From NCBI GenBank assembly GCA_024743315.1, contig JANSWU010000001.1:620001-684000 (forward strand): DNA of 64,000 bases, read 5' to 3'. This DNA comes from Hyphomonadaceae bacterium. GTDB lineage: Bacteria > Pseudomonadota > Alphaproteobacteria > Caulobacterales > Hyphomonadaceae. The notes under the pieces are model-generated. The model worked only from the letters and a program-made list of their open reading frames with translations. It was not told the DNA's origin and ran no database searches. Positions 9,383 to 18,921 of the stretch are shown in pieces; position 1 is the first letter of the stretch, and each line of letters opens with the position of its first letter. Both the position numbers and the translations under genes were made by a program.

Positions 9383-10528
9383 ATGGGTAGAGTATTAGAG
9401 GACGACATGGGCCCATTGCCAGAGTCGGCAGTCCCTGATTGCCTGTCAATCATTGTACCGACCTATAATGAGGAAGAAAGTGTTGCCCTGCTGGCCGAGC
9501 AGGTCGCGGACTCTATGGAGTCGATCGGCTGCGCTTATGAACTGATTTTTGTTGATGATGGCTCCACTGATGGCACAGCTGCGGCGCTGAAAGCGCTGGC
9601 CGACGCCGATCCACATATTCGCGTCATCGAGTTTCGCCGCAATTTCGGCAAGGCCGCGGCTTTGGACGCCGGCTTTCAGGTCGCCACAGGCGACATCGTG
9701 TTCACCATGGACGCGGACTTACAGGATGATCCGGCTGAGATCCCGAACTTCCTGGCCAAGCTGGCCGAGGGCTATGACATTGTCTCAGGCTGGAAACATG
9801 TTCGGCATGATCCGCTCGACAAGACGCTGCCGTCAAAACTGTTCAATCGCGTGGTCAGCCGCCTCAGCGGGGTCAAGCTGAACGATTTCAATTGCGGCTT
9901 CAAAGCCTATCGCAATGAAGCGATCAAGGATCTGACGCTTTATGGCGAACTGCACCGGTTCATCCCGGTCTTGTTGCACTGGGATGGATTCAAAGTTGGC
10001 GAAATCCCGGTCAATCATCGCGCCCGCCAATTCGGTAAGTCCAAATATGGCATGGGGCGCCTGTTCAAAGGCGCACTTGATTTTCTCGGGGTCATGCTGA
10101 ACACGCGTTATGCGACCCGGCCGCTGCACGTCTTTGGCGGCGTTGGCATGTTGTTCGGCGCCATTGGGGCGACCGCCCTGCTCTATCTCTCAGCGCTTTG
10201 GCTGGTCGGAGCCGGCCCGATCGGTAACCGGCCCCTGCTGTTTTTCGGAATGTTGATGGTGATGACGGGATTTCAGTTCATCACGATCGGTTTGCTCGGC
10301 GAGTTCATCCAGCGCCAGAGCGCCCAGCCGAAACGCCGCTTCACCATTCGCACGCTGCGCAATCTTGAGAATAACAGCGTGACCACAGACGAGCTTATCA
10401 CGGAACTCAAGCGCGCCTCGGCGCGTCTGAGAGCAGGAACATCGACATGGCAGCCACAACCATCCGCGCAGACACAACTGAGCGACACGTCAGCAAATAC
10501 ACCAACCCGAACCCGATTCACCGGTTAA
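9383..10528 (+). CDS. Family 2 glycosyltransferase with C-terminal TM pair (DPM/GtrB/ArnC-like)
   Basis: SIIVPTYNEEESVALLAEQ...IFVDDGSTDGTAAALKAL...DADLQDDPAEIP; two C-terminal TM segments. Confidence 0.9.
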   Translation: MGRVLEDDMGPLPESAVPDCLSIIVPTYNEEESVALLAEQVADSMESIGCAYELIFVDDGSTDGTAAALKALADADPHIRVIEFRRNFGKAAALDAGFQVATGDIVFTMDADLQDDPAEIPNFLAKLAEGYDIVSGWKHVRHDPLDKTLPSKLFNRVVSRLSGVKLNDFNCGFKAYRNEAIKDLTLYGELHRFIPVLLHWDGFKVGEIPVNHRARQFGKSKYGMGRLFKGALDFLGVMLNTRYATRPLHVFGGVGMLFGAIGATALLYLSALWLVGAGPIGNRPLLFFGMLMVMTGFQFITIGLLGEFIQRQSAQPKRRFTIRTLRNLENNSVTTDELITELKRASARLRAGTSTWQPQPSAQTQLSDTSANTPTRTRFTG

Positions 10529-11067
10529 GCCTCGGGCGGTTTTACGATGCTGTTGCCAGCGAGCTGAAAGCCATCGCACCTTCGAGCGTGCTCGATTTTG
10601 GCTGCGGTGAAGGCTATATTCTCGACATGATGGCTGCGCGCGAGGTGGCGTTTCAGTCTTATGAGGGTCTCGACTTGCGGGCCGATGCCCTGGCCGAAGC
10701 GAAAAGCCGGTGGCCGCACACGCAGTTCACCGAGGCCAATTTGTTTGACGCGCGCTATGACCAGAAACGCTATCATACAGTGATGGCACTGGAAGTCTTG
10801 GAGCATCTGTTCGAGCCAGAGAAGGTCTTGCGTCGCCTGGCCAATCTAGCCGATGAGTATTTGCTCCTGACCGTGCCAAACGAGCCATGGTTCCAATTGA
10901 TGAATCTGGTGAGGGGCCGTGATCTGATCCGGCTTGGCAACCATCCAGAGCATATCAATCATTGGAACAAAAACACGTTCGCCGACTTTGTCTCGCCCTA
11001 TGCCGAGATTGTCAGCGTGATCACGCGCTTCCCATTTGTCATCCTGGTCGCCAAACCCCGGCCATGA
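10447..11067 (+). CDS. Class I SAM-dependent methyltransferase
   Basis: VLDFGCGEGYILDMMAAREV...MALEVLEHLFEPEKVLRRLANLADEYLLLTVPNEPWF. Confidence 0.88.
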   Translation: MAATTIRADTTERHVSKYTNPNPIHRLSLGRFYDAVASELKAIAPSSVLDFGCGEGYILDMMAAREVAFQSYEGLDLRADALAEAKSRWPHTQFTEANLFDARYDQKRYHTVMALEVLEHLFEPEKVLRRLANLADEYLLLTVPNEPWFQLMNLVRGRDLIRLGNHPEHINHWNKNTFADFVSPYAEIVSVITRFPFVILVAKPRP

Positions 11068-12593
11068 TCCTGTCGCGGCTCAAACCCTGGCATGTCGCGA
11101 TCGGCTTCGCAGCTTTGATTGCTGTCTTTCTCGCCTTATGGCCGCTCGGGGTTGGCCGCGATTACATGAACCATTTGGCGCGGACCTATATCCAGGCCAA
11201 TCTCGGCTCTGATGCGGTTCTACAGCAATATTATGCGGTATCGTTTGATTTCATCCCAGACCTGACCATGGACCTGATCGTGCCATGGCTGTCGCAATGG
11301 GTGGGCATATATGCCGCCGGGGCCTTCACGGTCTGGCTCGCCTTTATTCTGCCGCCGCTGGCCGGACTGGCGCTCGCCAAAACCCTGCATGGACGTGTGA
11401 CATGGGTGTCGCTGCTCGGCTTCCTGACCATGTTCAACGCGAATATGGATTGGGGCTTTATCAATTACACGGCCTCGAGCGGTCTGGCTCTGTTTGCATT
11501 CGTATTATGGATCCGTATGGCTCCGACCTGGCGCCGGACGCTGGTCTTCTTTCCGATTGGGTTGGCGCTGGTCATCAATCACGCAATCGCGTTTCTGATG
11601 CTGGGATTCCTGGCCTTGGCCTGGGAGATGATCAGCTTTGCAAGAGGCGAACGTGGCACACTTTCGCGCTTCATCCGCCAGTGCCTGTTTATTGATCTAC
11701 CAGCCATGCTGGGCGGCCTGGTTTTTCTCGGCCTGTCTATGCAAAGCGCAGCCGACCTGCCGCAAGACGTCGCCCCGCTCTACCATATCGGTCAGAAGGC
11801 GAGCAGTTTGTTTGCCGCAACCCAATTCGGACACATCCTCATCGCGCTGGTCGTTTCTTTGTCCGTGGTGGCCTTCTTCTGGCTGGCGCTGAAGCATAGG
11901 TGGCTGGCCTTCGCCGACAAAGCCGGCTGGCTGTGCGCGGCTTTCCTGGGCTTGGTTATTCTCATGCCGACCGCAATCTTTGGCATTTGGGGCCTGCATT
12001 TGCGGTTCACCGCGCCGCTTTTGATCATCGTCGCGGCGTCGGTCGTGCCGACATTAGCCTTCACTTCCCGCGCCCGTCAGATAAGTCTGGCGGGGTTCGC
12101 CGCCCTTGCGGCTTTGTCGCTCACCAATGGCGCCGCACAAATGGCGCAGATCGATCGGGACGCCGATGAATTGCGGACCCTTCTGGCGGATCTCCCGCAG
12201 GGCGCAAAAGTTCTGACCGTGTTTGCCGCACCGGAAGTGGATTCCGTTTTCACCTCCCAAGCTTCAACCCTTGCCGTGATTGAGCGCGGCGCCTTTGTGC
12301 CCAACCTGTTTACCAATACCTCGCCCGTCAATGTTGCGCCGAACATGGTGGACTTGCATATGCCGCAGGCGCTTCCACTATTGATTGGCGAACTTGATCA
12401 TTGGGCGGCAAAGTCGCGCCAAGCTTCGGCAAATGGCTACTGGTCGCAAAGCTTTGCCAGCGATTGGCCCGAGCAATGGGACTATCTGCTTCTGTTTAAG
12501 GATGAGTTCGCGGTTGACCTTGATGCCCAGCCAGTGTGCGCGGTTTCTGCAACGCCGAAAATCATTCTCTACAAAACCGAGCCCTGCGCCTAG
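11064..12593 (+). CDS. Polytopic membrane protein of unknown function
   Basis: Many hydrophobic segments; ATGA overlap with the upstream methyltransferase; no family recognised. Confidence 0.75.
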   Translation: MILSRLKPWHVAIGFAALIAVFLALWPLGVGRDYMNHLARTYIQANLGSDAVLQQYYAVSFDFIPDLTMDLIVPWLSQWVGIYAAGAFTVWLAFILPPLAGLALAKTLHGRVTWVSLLGFLTMFNANMDWGFINYTASSGLALFAFVLWIRMAPTWRRTLVFFPIGLALVINHAIAFLMLGFLALAWEMISFARGERGTLSRFIRQCLFIDLPAMLGGLVFLGLSMQSAADLPQDVAPLYHIGQKASSLFAATQFGHILIALVVSLSVVAFFWLALKHRWLAFADKAGWLCAAFLGLVILMPTAIFGIWGLHLRFTAPLLIIVAASVVPTLAFTSRARQISLAGFAALAALSLTNGAAQMAQIDRDADELRTLLADLPQGAKVLTVFAAPEVDSVFTSQASTLAVIERGAFVPNLFTNTSPVNVAPNMVDLHMPQALPLLIGELDHWAAKSRQASANGYWSQSFASDWPEQWDYLLLFKDEFAVDLDAQPVCAVSATPKIILYKTEPCA

Positions 12594-12670
12594 AAACGCC
12601 TTAGAAAAAGCTTGCGATTGCAACAAGGCAGGTTCACAACCCGCGCCTTGGTTAATCGCGAGACGGTCCG

Positions 12671-13909
12671 GTGGAACAGATCAATCCAGACCCTGCATTG
12701 GAGGCGCCCAAAGCCTTGCCCATGCCGCAATGGGAATTGGTCATCATGGTCGCCTCCCTGATGTCTCTGAACGCGTTGGCGATCGACATCATGCTGCCAG
12801 CGCTGAGCAATATTTCCGAGTTTTACAGCCTGCAGCGCGACAATGACCAGCAATTGGTGATCTTCGCCTATATTGCCGGCTTTGGCGCGCCGCAGCTGAT
12901 TTTCGGCCCGATTTCTGATCGCTTTGGGCGCAAGGGCCTGCTCAGTCTGTGTTTGATCGGCTACGCGATTGCGGGCCTCGCCTGCATCATGACCAACTCT
13001 TTCATGACGCTGCTGATCGCGCGCTTCATCCAGGGCATTTTCGCCAGCGGCGTACGGGTTATCGCGGTCTCCATTGTCCGGGATTTGCTGGCCGGCCGTG
13101 CCATGGCCCGGATTATGTCTCTGGTCATGACCGTGTTCATGGTGGTGCCGATCCTCGCCCCGACCATTGGCGCCGGCGTGATGCTGATCGCGCCCTGGCA
13201 ATGGACCTTCGGACTGCTCAGTCTTGCCGCGATGCTGAACCTGTTCTGGATCCAGGTCCGCCTTCCCGAGACCTTACCGGAAGAAGATCGACAGCCCTTA
13301 AGCCTGTCCCAGACCGGCCGCGCCTATTGGCAAGTGGTCACCACCCGCGTCACCTTTGGCTATATGTGCGCCAGTGGAGTGATCTTCGGCGCCCTGTTCG
13401 CCTTTGTCGCGGCGTCCGAGCAGATCTTCACGGATGTGTTTGAACAGCATGAGACGTTTGCACTTTGGTTTGCGGGTGTCGCGGCCGCTTTGGCTGGGGC
13501 GAACTTCCTCAATTCTCGCGTGGTCGAGCGCTATGGCATGCGCCGGATCAGCCATTCGGTGCTGGTCCTGTTCATCATTCTCGCGCTGATCAATGTGATC
13601 ACGCTCAGCACGGTGGGTGAGCATCTCTGGCTGTTTTACCCGCTCTTCTGCCTGACATTTGGCTGTTTCGGCATGCTCGGCGCGAATTTCACGGCGCTCG
13701 CCATGGAGCCACAGGGCAAGATTGCCGGCACCGCGAGCGCCGCCTATGGCTTTGCCTCTACCACCTTTGCCAGCCTGATCGGTTATCTCGTCGCCGGACA
13801 ATTTGATGGCACGGTCGCCCCGTTCATGTGGGGCTTTGTCGCGCTCGGCGTCAGTTCCTTGACGATCATTTTCATCACCGAGCGATTTCGCCTGTTTCAA
13901 TCACGCTAA
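12671..13909 (+). CDS. MFS transporter, Bcr/CflA-type drug resistance family
   Basis: ALAIDIMLPALSNISEFY...GFGAPQLIFGPISDRFGRKGLL; GTG start. Confidence 0.88.
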   Translation: MEQINPDPALEAPKALPMPQWELVIMVASLMSLNALAIDIMLPALSNISEFYSLQRDNDQQLVIFAYIAGFGAPQLIFGPISDRFGRKGLLSLCLIGYAIAGLACIMTNSFMTLLIARFIQGIFASGVRVIAVSIVRDLLAGRAMARIMSLVMTVFMVVPILAPTIGAGVMLIAPWQWTFGLLSLAAMLNLFWIQVRLPETLPEEDRQPLSLSQTGRAYWQVVTTRVTFGYMCASGVIFGALFAFVAASEQIFTDVFEQHETFALWFAGVAAALAGANFLNSRVVERYGMRRISHSVLVLFIILALINVITLSTVGEHLWLFYPLFCLTFGCFGMLGANFTALAMEPQGKIAGTASAAYGFASTTFASLIGYLVAGQFDGTVAPFMWGFVALGVSSLTIIFITERFRLFQSR

Positions 13910-13978
13910 ACCGCTTGCGCTTCCGTTGCGATAGCGGCGCTAGGTCAGACAGAAATCTGAACTCTGAGAGGACAAGTC

Positions 13979-14917
13979 ATGGCGCTGAAGACCCGCATTA
14001 CGGAGATGCTCGAGATTGAGAAACCAATCATTCAGGCGGCGATGGGCTGGATTGCCCGCTCTCAGCTGTCATCCGCCTTCTCCAATGCCGGCGGGATGGG
14101 CATCATTGAGACGAGTTCCGGAGAGCTCGACGCAGTTCGCGAAGAAATCCTGAAAATGCGGGATCTCACCGACAAACCGTTTGGCGTGAATGTCGCCCAG
14201 GCCTTTGTTCGCGATCCGGATATCGTCCAGTTCGTGATCGATCAGGGAATCAAGTTCGTCACCACCTCGGCGGGAAACCCCAAGAAATATACCGGCCAGC
14301 TCAAGGAAGCGGGCCTGACCGTGTTCCACGTCGTACCGAGCCTGAAAGCGGCGCTCGGAGCCATTGAGGCTGGGGTTGATGGATTGATCGTGGAAGGCGG
14401 TGAAGGCGGCGGCTTCAAAAACCCCAAAGATGTCGCCTCCATGGTCCTGATCCCGCAAGTTTGTGAAGCGGTCGACGTGCCGGTGGTCGCCGCCGGCGGA
14501 ATCATGGATGGCGCCAGCATGGCGGCGGCCTTTTCGCTCGGCGCCGAGGGCGTGCTGATGGGCACGCGGATCCTGTCGAGCGCTGAAAGCCCGGTGCATG
14601 AAAATTGGAAACAGGCCATTGTCGACGCCGACGCCACCGATACGGTCTTCCTCAATCGCGATGGCCCAGGCCCGGCCTTGCGGGCACTCAGAACCGAACG
14701 CACGACGCGGATCGAGCAGGAAGGCGTCGAGAACATATTCGGTGAGTTTGCCGGCACGCAAAAAGTCTATTTTGGCGGTGATCTCGAGGCCGGGATCGCG
14801 CTGACCGGCCAGGTCGCGGGTCGGATCAAGGGCGTGCGCCCGGTAGCCGACATTCTGAATGAGACCATGGACCAGTTTCACGCCACCGTGGCACGGCTCA
14901 GCCAGCTACAAGTGTGA
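13979..14917 (+). CDS. Nitronate monooxygenase family protein
   Basis: PIIQAAMGWIARSQLSSAFSNAGGMGII...GLIVEGGEGGGF...PVVAAGGIMDGASMAAAFSLGAEGVLMGTRIL. Confidence 0.88.
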   Translation: MALKTRITEMLEIEKPIIQAAMGWIARSQLSSAFSNAGGMGIIETSSGELDAVREEILKMRDLTDKPFGVNVAQAFVRDPDIVQFVIDQGIKFVTTSAGNPKKYTGQLKEAGLTVFHVVPSLKAALGAIEAGVDGLIVEGGEGGGFKNPKDVASMVLIPQVCEAVDVPVVAAGGIMDGASMAAAFSLGAEGVLMGTRILSSAESPVHENWKQAIVDADATDTVFLNRDGPGPALRALRTERTTRIEQEGVENIFGEFAGTQKVYFGGDLEAGIALTGQVAGRIKGVRPVADILNETMDQFHATVARLSQLQV

Positions 14918-14986
14918 CAGCTTTGCCCTAGGCGACTGGCCTCGAAAATGGTTAAACACCGCAAAGTTTCTCTCAAAGGTGACCCA

Positions 14987-17191
14987 ATGACTGCAAAATA
15001 TTACCTGCTCGGCGGTGCCGCAGCCCTCGCTCTGACGCTCGCGGGCTGTGACGCTGTTCGCACCCCAGCGACCGAAGCCCCGGATGCAGCGGAAACGACT
15101 GACGCGCCCGAAACCACAGAGGTGGAAACGGCATCTGTCGACGAGGCCGCGATTGCTGACAATCCGCTACTTCAGACCTGGGACACGCCATATGGCGTAC
15201 CGCCCTTTGCTGAGATTGAAGATGAGCATTACCTGCCGGCCGTCGAAGTCGGCATTGCTGAACTGGAAGCCGAAATTGATGCCATCGCCAACAACCCAGA
15301 CGCGCCGACGTTTGAGAATACCATCGTCGCGCTCGACCGCGCTGGTGGCACGCTGAGCCAGGTGGCGCTGACCTTCTCCAACATCACCAATACCGACACG
15401 AATGACACGCTGGCCGATCTCGAAACGCAGATCTGGCCGAAAGTCACAGCGGTCAGCAATTCAATCAATTTCAACGAAGCCCTGTTCGAGCGCGTTAAAG
15501 CGGTCCGCGATGCGGCGCCAACGCTGGATCTTGATGAGCAAGACTTGCGCCTGATCGAACTGACCTATCGCGGCTTCGAACGCGCCGGCGCGACCCAGAG
15601 CCCAGAGGTCAAAGAAAAGGTCGCGGCAATCAACGAAGAAGTCTCGGCTCTAACCACCGAGTTTGCGCAGAACCTTCTCGCCTCAACCAAAGCCTTCAAG
15701 CTGGAAATCACCGATGAGGCTGAACTTGCCGGCCTGTCAGAGGACTTCAAAGCGGCGCTGAAAGAGGATGATAAGTGGATCCTCACGGTCGACCGCTCCG
15801 TTTATGAGACCTTCATGGCGCAGTCGGAAAACCGCGACCTGCGCGCCCAGATGTTCGATGGCTATCGCCTGCGTGCCACGGAAGGCGAAACCGATAATGG
15901 CCCGATCGCGATCAAGCTTGCGCAATTGCGGGCCGAACGCGCTGAACTGCTCGGCTATGCCAGCCATGCCGATTATATCCTCGAATACAATATGGCCCGC
16001 ACCCCGCAGACGGTGGAGGATTTCCTCGTCCGCGTCTGGGAACCTGGTCTCGCCCAGGCCAAGCAAGAGCGTGACGAGATGCAGGCCCTGATTGGCGACG
16101 AGTTCACCTTTGCCGGGCATGACTGGTGGCACTATTCGGAGAAAGTCCGCCAGGACAAATACAATTTCGACAGCAATGTCCTGAAGCCATATTTCGAGCT
16201 GAGCGCGGTCCGTCAGGGCGCCTGGACGATGGCCGAGCGCCTGTTCGACATTACGCTGGAAGATGTCGAGATTGAAGGCTGGAACCCAGTTGTCACCTCT
16301 TATGATGTCAAGGACAAAGAGACCGGCGAGCATCTCGGCCTGTTCATGATGGACATGTATGCCCGCGACAGCAAACGCGGCGGCGCCTGGATGAGTTCGT
16401 ATCGCGCCTCGACCAATTATGATGATGCCGAAGAAGTGCGTCCAATCATCACCAATAATATGAACCTGATCACCCCGGCGGGCGATGGCCCGACCCTGAT
16501 GAATTTCTCTGAGGTCGAGACCTTCTTCCACGAGTTCGGGCATGGCCTGCATGGCTTGCTGACACAGATCAAGTATTCCGAATTCTCCGGCGTTGACGGG
16601 CCACGTGACTATACTGAATTCCCGGCCCAGATCCTCGAGCATTGGGCTGGCGAAGAAGAGATGCTGGCCGAATATGCGCTGCATTATGAAACCGGCGAGC
16701 CGATCCCGGTCGAGCTGATCGAGAAGATGCGCGAAGCCTCTAACCACAATCAGGGCTTCCGCACGACCGAGTTCATCGCCGCCGCCCTGCTCGACCTGGC
16801 CTGGCACCGCCTCAGCCATGATGAAGCCATGGCGATCACCGATGCACGGGCGTTTGAGAAAGAAGTGCTCGACAGCTATGGCCTGATCGACGAGATCGAG
16901 CCGCGCTATCGCAGCCAGTATTTCGCCCACATCTTTGCGGGTGGCTATAGCTCTGGCTATTATGCCTATCTCTGGTCTGAGATTCTCGATGCAGACGGCT
17001 TCACCGCGTTCAAGGAAGCTGGCGACATCTGGGATCCGGAACTCGCCGCGCGCTTGAAAAAGTGGGTCTATGAGTCCGGCGGCCTCAAGCCAGCCGATGA
17101 GCTCTACCGCCTGTTCCGCGGCTCTGACCCGACCATCGAACCGCTGCTCCGGATTCGCGGCTTCGAAACCGAAGAGGGCGGCGAAGGCTAG
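14987..17191 (+). CDS. M3-family metallopeptidase lipoprotein (oligopeptidase/Dcp-like)
   Basis: Lipobox LTLAGC; zinc motif TFFHEFGHGLHGLL; M3 C-terminal region. Confidence 0.93.
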   Translation: MTAKYYLLGGAAALALTLAGCDAVRTPATEAPDAAETTDAPETTEVETASVDEAAIADNPLLQTWDTPYGVPPFAEIEDEHYLPAVEVGIAELEAEIDAIANNPDAPTFENTIVALDRAGGTLSQVALTFSNITNTDTNDTLADLETQIWPKVTAVSNSINFNEALFERVKAVRDAAPTLDLDEQDLRLIELTYRGFERAGATQSPEVKEKVAAINEEVSALTTEFAQNLLASTKAFKLEITDEAELAGLSEDFKAALKEDDKWILTVDRSVYETFMAQSENRDLRAQMFDGYRLRATEGETDNGPIAIKLAQLRAERAELLGYASHADYILEYNMARTPQTVEDFLVRVWEPGLAQAKQERDEMQALIGDEFTFAGHDWWHYSEKVRQDKYNFDSNVLKPYFELSAVRQGAWTMAERLFDITLEDVEIEGWNPVVTSYDVKDKETGEHLGLFMMDMYARDSKRGGAWMSSYRASTNYDDAEEVRPIITNNMNLITPAGDGPTLMNFSEVETFFHEFGHGLHGLLTQIKYSEFSGVDGPRDYTEFPAQILEHWAGEEEMLAEYALHYETGEPIPVELIEKMREASNHNQGFRTTEFIAAALLDLAWHRLSHDEAMAITDARAFEKEVLDSYGLIDEIEPRYRSQYFAHIFAGGYSSGYYAYLWSEILDADGFTAFKEAGDIWDPELAARLKKWVYESGGLKPADELYRLFRGSDPTIEPLLRIRGFETEEGGEG

Positions 17192-17216
17192 GCTGCCCGC
17201 AGGTATCTGAAATAAG

Positions 17217-17246
17217 AAAGCCGCTCCAGACCGGGGCGGCTTTTTT
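17217..17246 (+). terminator. Rho-independent terminator after the M3 peptidase
   Basis: AAAGCCGCTCCAGACCGGGGCGGCTTTTTT. Confidence 0.85.
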
Positions 17247-17435
17247 CGAGGCTTAGACGCGGAGCAGGCGAACATCCTGTGTCGGCTTTCGGCGTCATAG
17301 CGGACCTGGAAGATGCGGGGATATGACGCTTATGACGGATTGAGCACGGACAAAGTCACGGCATGTCGCGACAGTGTCGTGTTTGCGCTTTGCGTTCACT
17401 GGCATAAGAGGGCCTCAGCGGGAGAGGCAAACCCT

Positions 17436-17804
17436 ATGAGCATTCGCCAAAGACGTCTTGATAAAGGCTGGTCTCAGGAAGAACTGGCGCGGCATTCGGG
17501 GCTCAGCACCCGAACGATTCAACGTATCGAAGCCGGGCAGACCCCTGGTTTGGAATCTCTCAAATGCCTTGCTGCTGTGCTTGAAACATCCATCAGCACA
17601 TTGGTGCAGGAGCAAACCATGTCGACCCCTAAAAGCGAAAAACAAAACCACGATTTGATGATCAATCAGATAGAATTGGAGGCGATTGAGTTTGCGCAAT
17701 CCATTCTCAACCGGCCCAAAAAAGGGCGTGCAGACCCGCTCTCAAAAATAGAACGAGACGCCATTCAATACGCAAAGAATCTCTTGAAGAAATTCAACGT
17801 TTGA
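17436..17804 (+). CDS. XRE-family HTH protein with a duplicated C-terminal motif
   Basis: RLDKGWSQEELARHSGLSTRTIQRIEAGQTPGLESLKCLAAVL, then IELEAIEFAQSIL and IERDAIQYAKNLL. Confidence 0.85.
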   Translation: MSIRQRRLDKGWSQEELARHSGLSTRTIQRIEAGQTPGLESLKCLAAVLETSISTLVQEQTMSTPKSEKQNHDLMINQIELEAIEFAQSILNRPKKGRADPLSKIERDAIQYAKNLLKKFNV

Positions 17805-17969
17805 TTCCGTCAGCGCCAGATTAGGATAGACTCACCCCCCAATCCGACCCACCTCGTCCCACCCTTACCCTCCCCACATCTTCGCCCGAGGAGAAGCTGG
17901 TCCGGATCAGCGGGATTGGGGCGGAGAGCGGCAGTCTGGTATCTGCGCCCGGCGGGTCTGAGCCCCGGG

Positions 17970-18321
17970 CCCGGATCAAGTCCGGGAACACGGGACGTTA
18001 CTTACCAGACCCCCGCCGGCGCGGGGATGCGCGAATAAAGCGGGCGCGTCCTCCCCTCTTCACCGTTGACCCCAGCGCAGGCTGGGGTCCAGGGACAGAG
18101 CTCTTAGATCAGCCCGTGGGCGAATGCGGTCCGTGGATACCAGCCTGCGCTGGTATCTGCGGAGACAAGAGAACAGGGACCACTCTCTCAACGACGCTCT
18201 GCTCAGCTGGTCTGGGCAGCCCAGCACGGGATGGGGCCAAGGGCTCGGGAGAGATGACGTCACTCTCGACCCTCGCCGCAAGACCTGGCTTTGCGGCACC
18301 AGGTCCCGGATCAGGTCCGGG
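17970..18321. repeat. Intergenic composite palindromic element, copy B (hairpin array)
   Basis: CCCGGATCAAGTCCGGG (17970-17986), CCCCGC-CGGC-GCGGGG (18011-18026), GACCCCAGC-GCAG-GCTGGGGTC (18068-18089), GATACCAGC-CTGC-GCTGGTATC (18136-18157), CTGCTCAG...CTGGGCAGCCCAGCACGGGA (about 18199-18231), GACCTGG...CCAGGTC (18282-18305), CCCGGATCAGGTCCGGG (18305-18321). Confidence 0.85.
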
Positions 18322-18330
18322 ATTGCGGAT

Positions 18331-18882
18331 TCACGGTTTCGGGCGGGGCAGGAGATCGCGCACTTCGAAATAGCCCGGCGCATTGGCCTCGCTGGTATCG
18401 AGCGGGCGGGCCGGGTCACGCTTGGCCTGGCGGTCATAAAGAACGGTGCCAACCGCCATGCTGAGATTGAGGCAGTGGGTGCTCGGAATGGCCACAAATC
18501 GATGGCATTGGCCGAGCACGCTTGAGCCAATGCTGCCATCCTCAGGTCCGAACACGTAGAGCGCGTTTTCCGGATGCTCGAACACTGGCAAGGCCTCGCT
18601 GTTCGGGCGGATTTCAACCGCGACCGGGGTGAGCTCCGGCAATTTGTCGAACGGACGTTCGATATGTTGCAGTTTGACCGAGCGATAACCGCGCAAGCGT
18701 TCCTCGCGGGGCAAACGCTTCAATTCTTTCATCGCCGCGGTCATGCGGTCGCCAGTGAAATATAGATGATTAACGCCATAGGCGGCGCAGGCGCGCACGG
18801 ACTGGCCGACATTGTGCGGATATTTCGGATCGATGAGGAGGATGGCGGCAGACATGTTAGGCTCTGTGCCACACTTCCGCAT
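18331..18882 (-). CDS. SpoU/TrmH-type RNA methyltransferase
   Basis: LIDPKYPHNVGQSVRACAAYGVNHLYFTGDR...LYVFGPEDGSIGSSVLGQCHRFVAIPSTHCLNLSMAVGTVLYDR. Confidence 0.88.
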   Translation of the reverse strand: MRKCGTEPNMSAAILLIDPKYPHNVGQSVRACAAYGVNHLYFTGDRMTAAMKELKRLPREERLRGYRSVKLQHIERPFDKLPELTPVAVEIRPNSEALPVFEHPENALYVFGPEDGSIGSSVLGQCHRFVAIPSTHCLNLSMAVGTVLYDRQAKRDPARPLDTSEANAPGYFEVRDLLPRPKP

Positions 18883-18921
18883 GGATGGGCAGAGGCGTGT
18901 GGGACTGTGACCCAGCCCTGG

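Noticed and set aside
15737-17275. 512-aa minus-strand ORF
   Set aside because: Fully antisense to the M3 peptidase; the sense frame has lipobox and HEFGH motifs, while the antisense translation shows no domain.
18060-18617. Minus ORF of 185 aa and plus ORFs at 18116-18525
   Set aside because: They run through the hairpin island and out of frame through the SpoU methyltransferase; no domain content.
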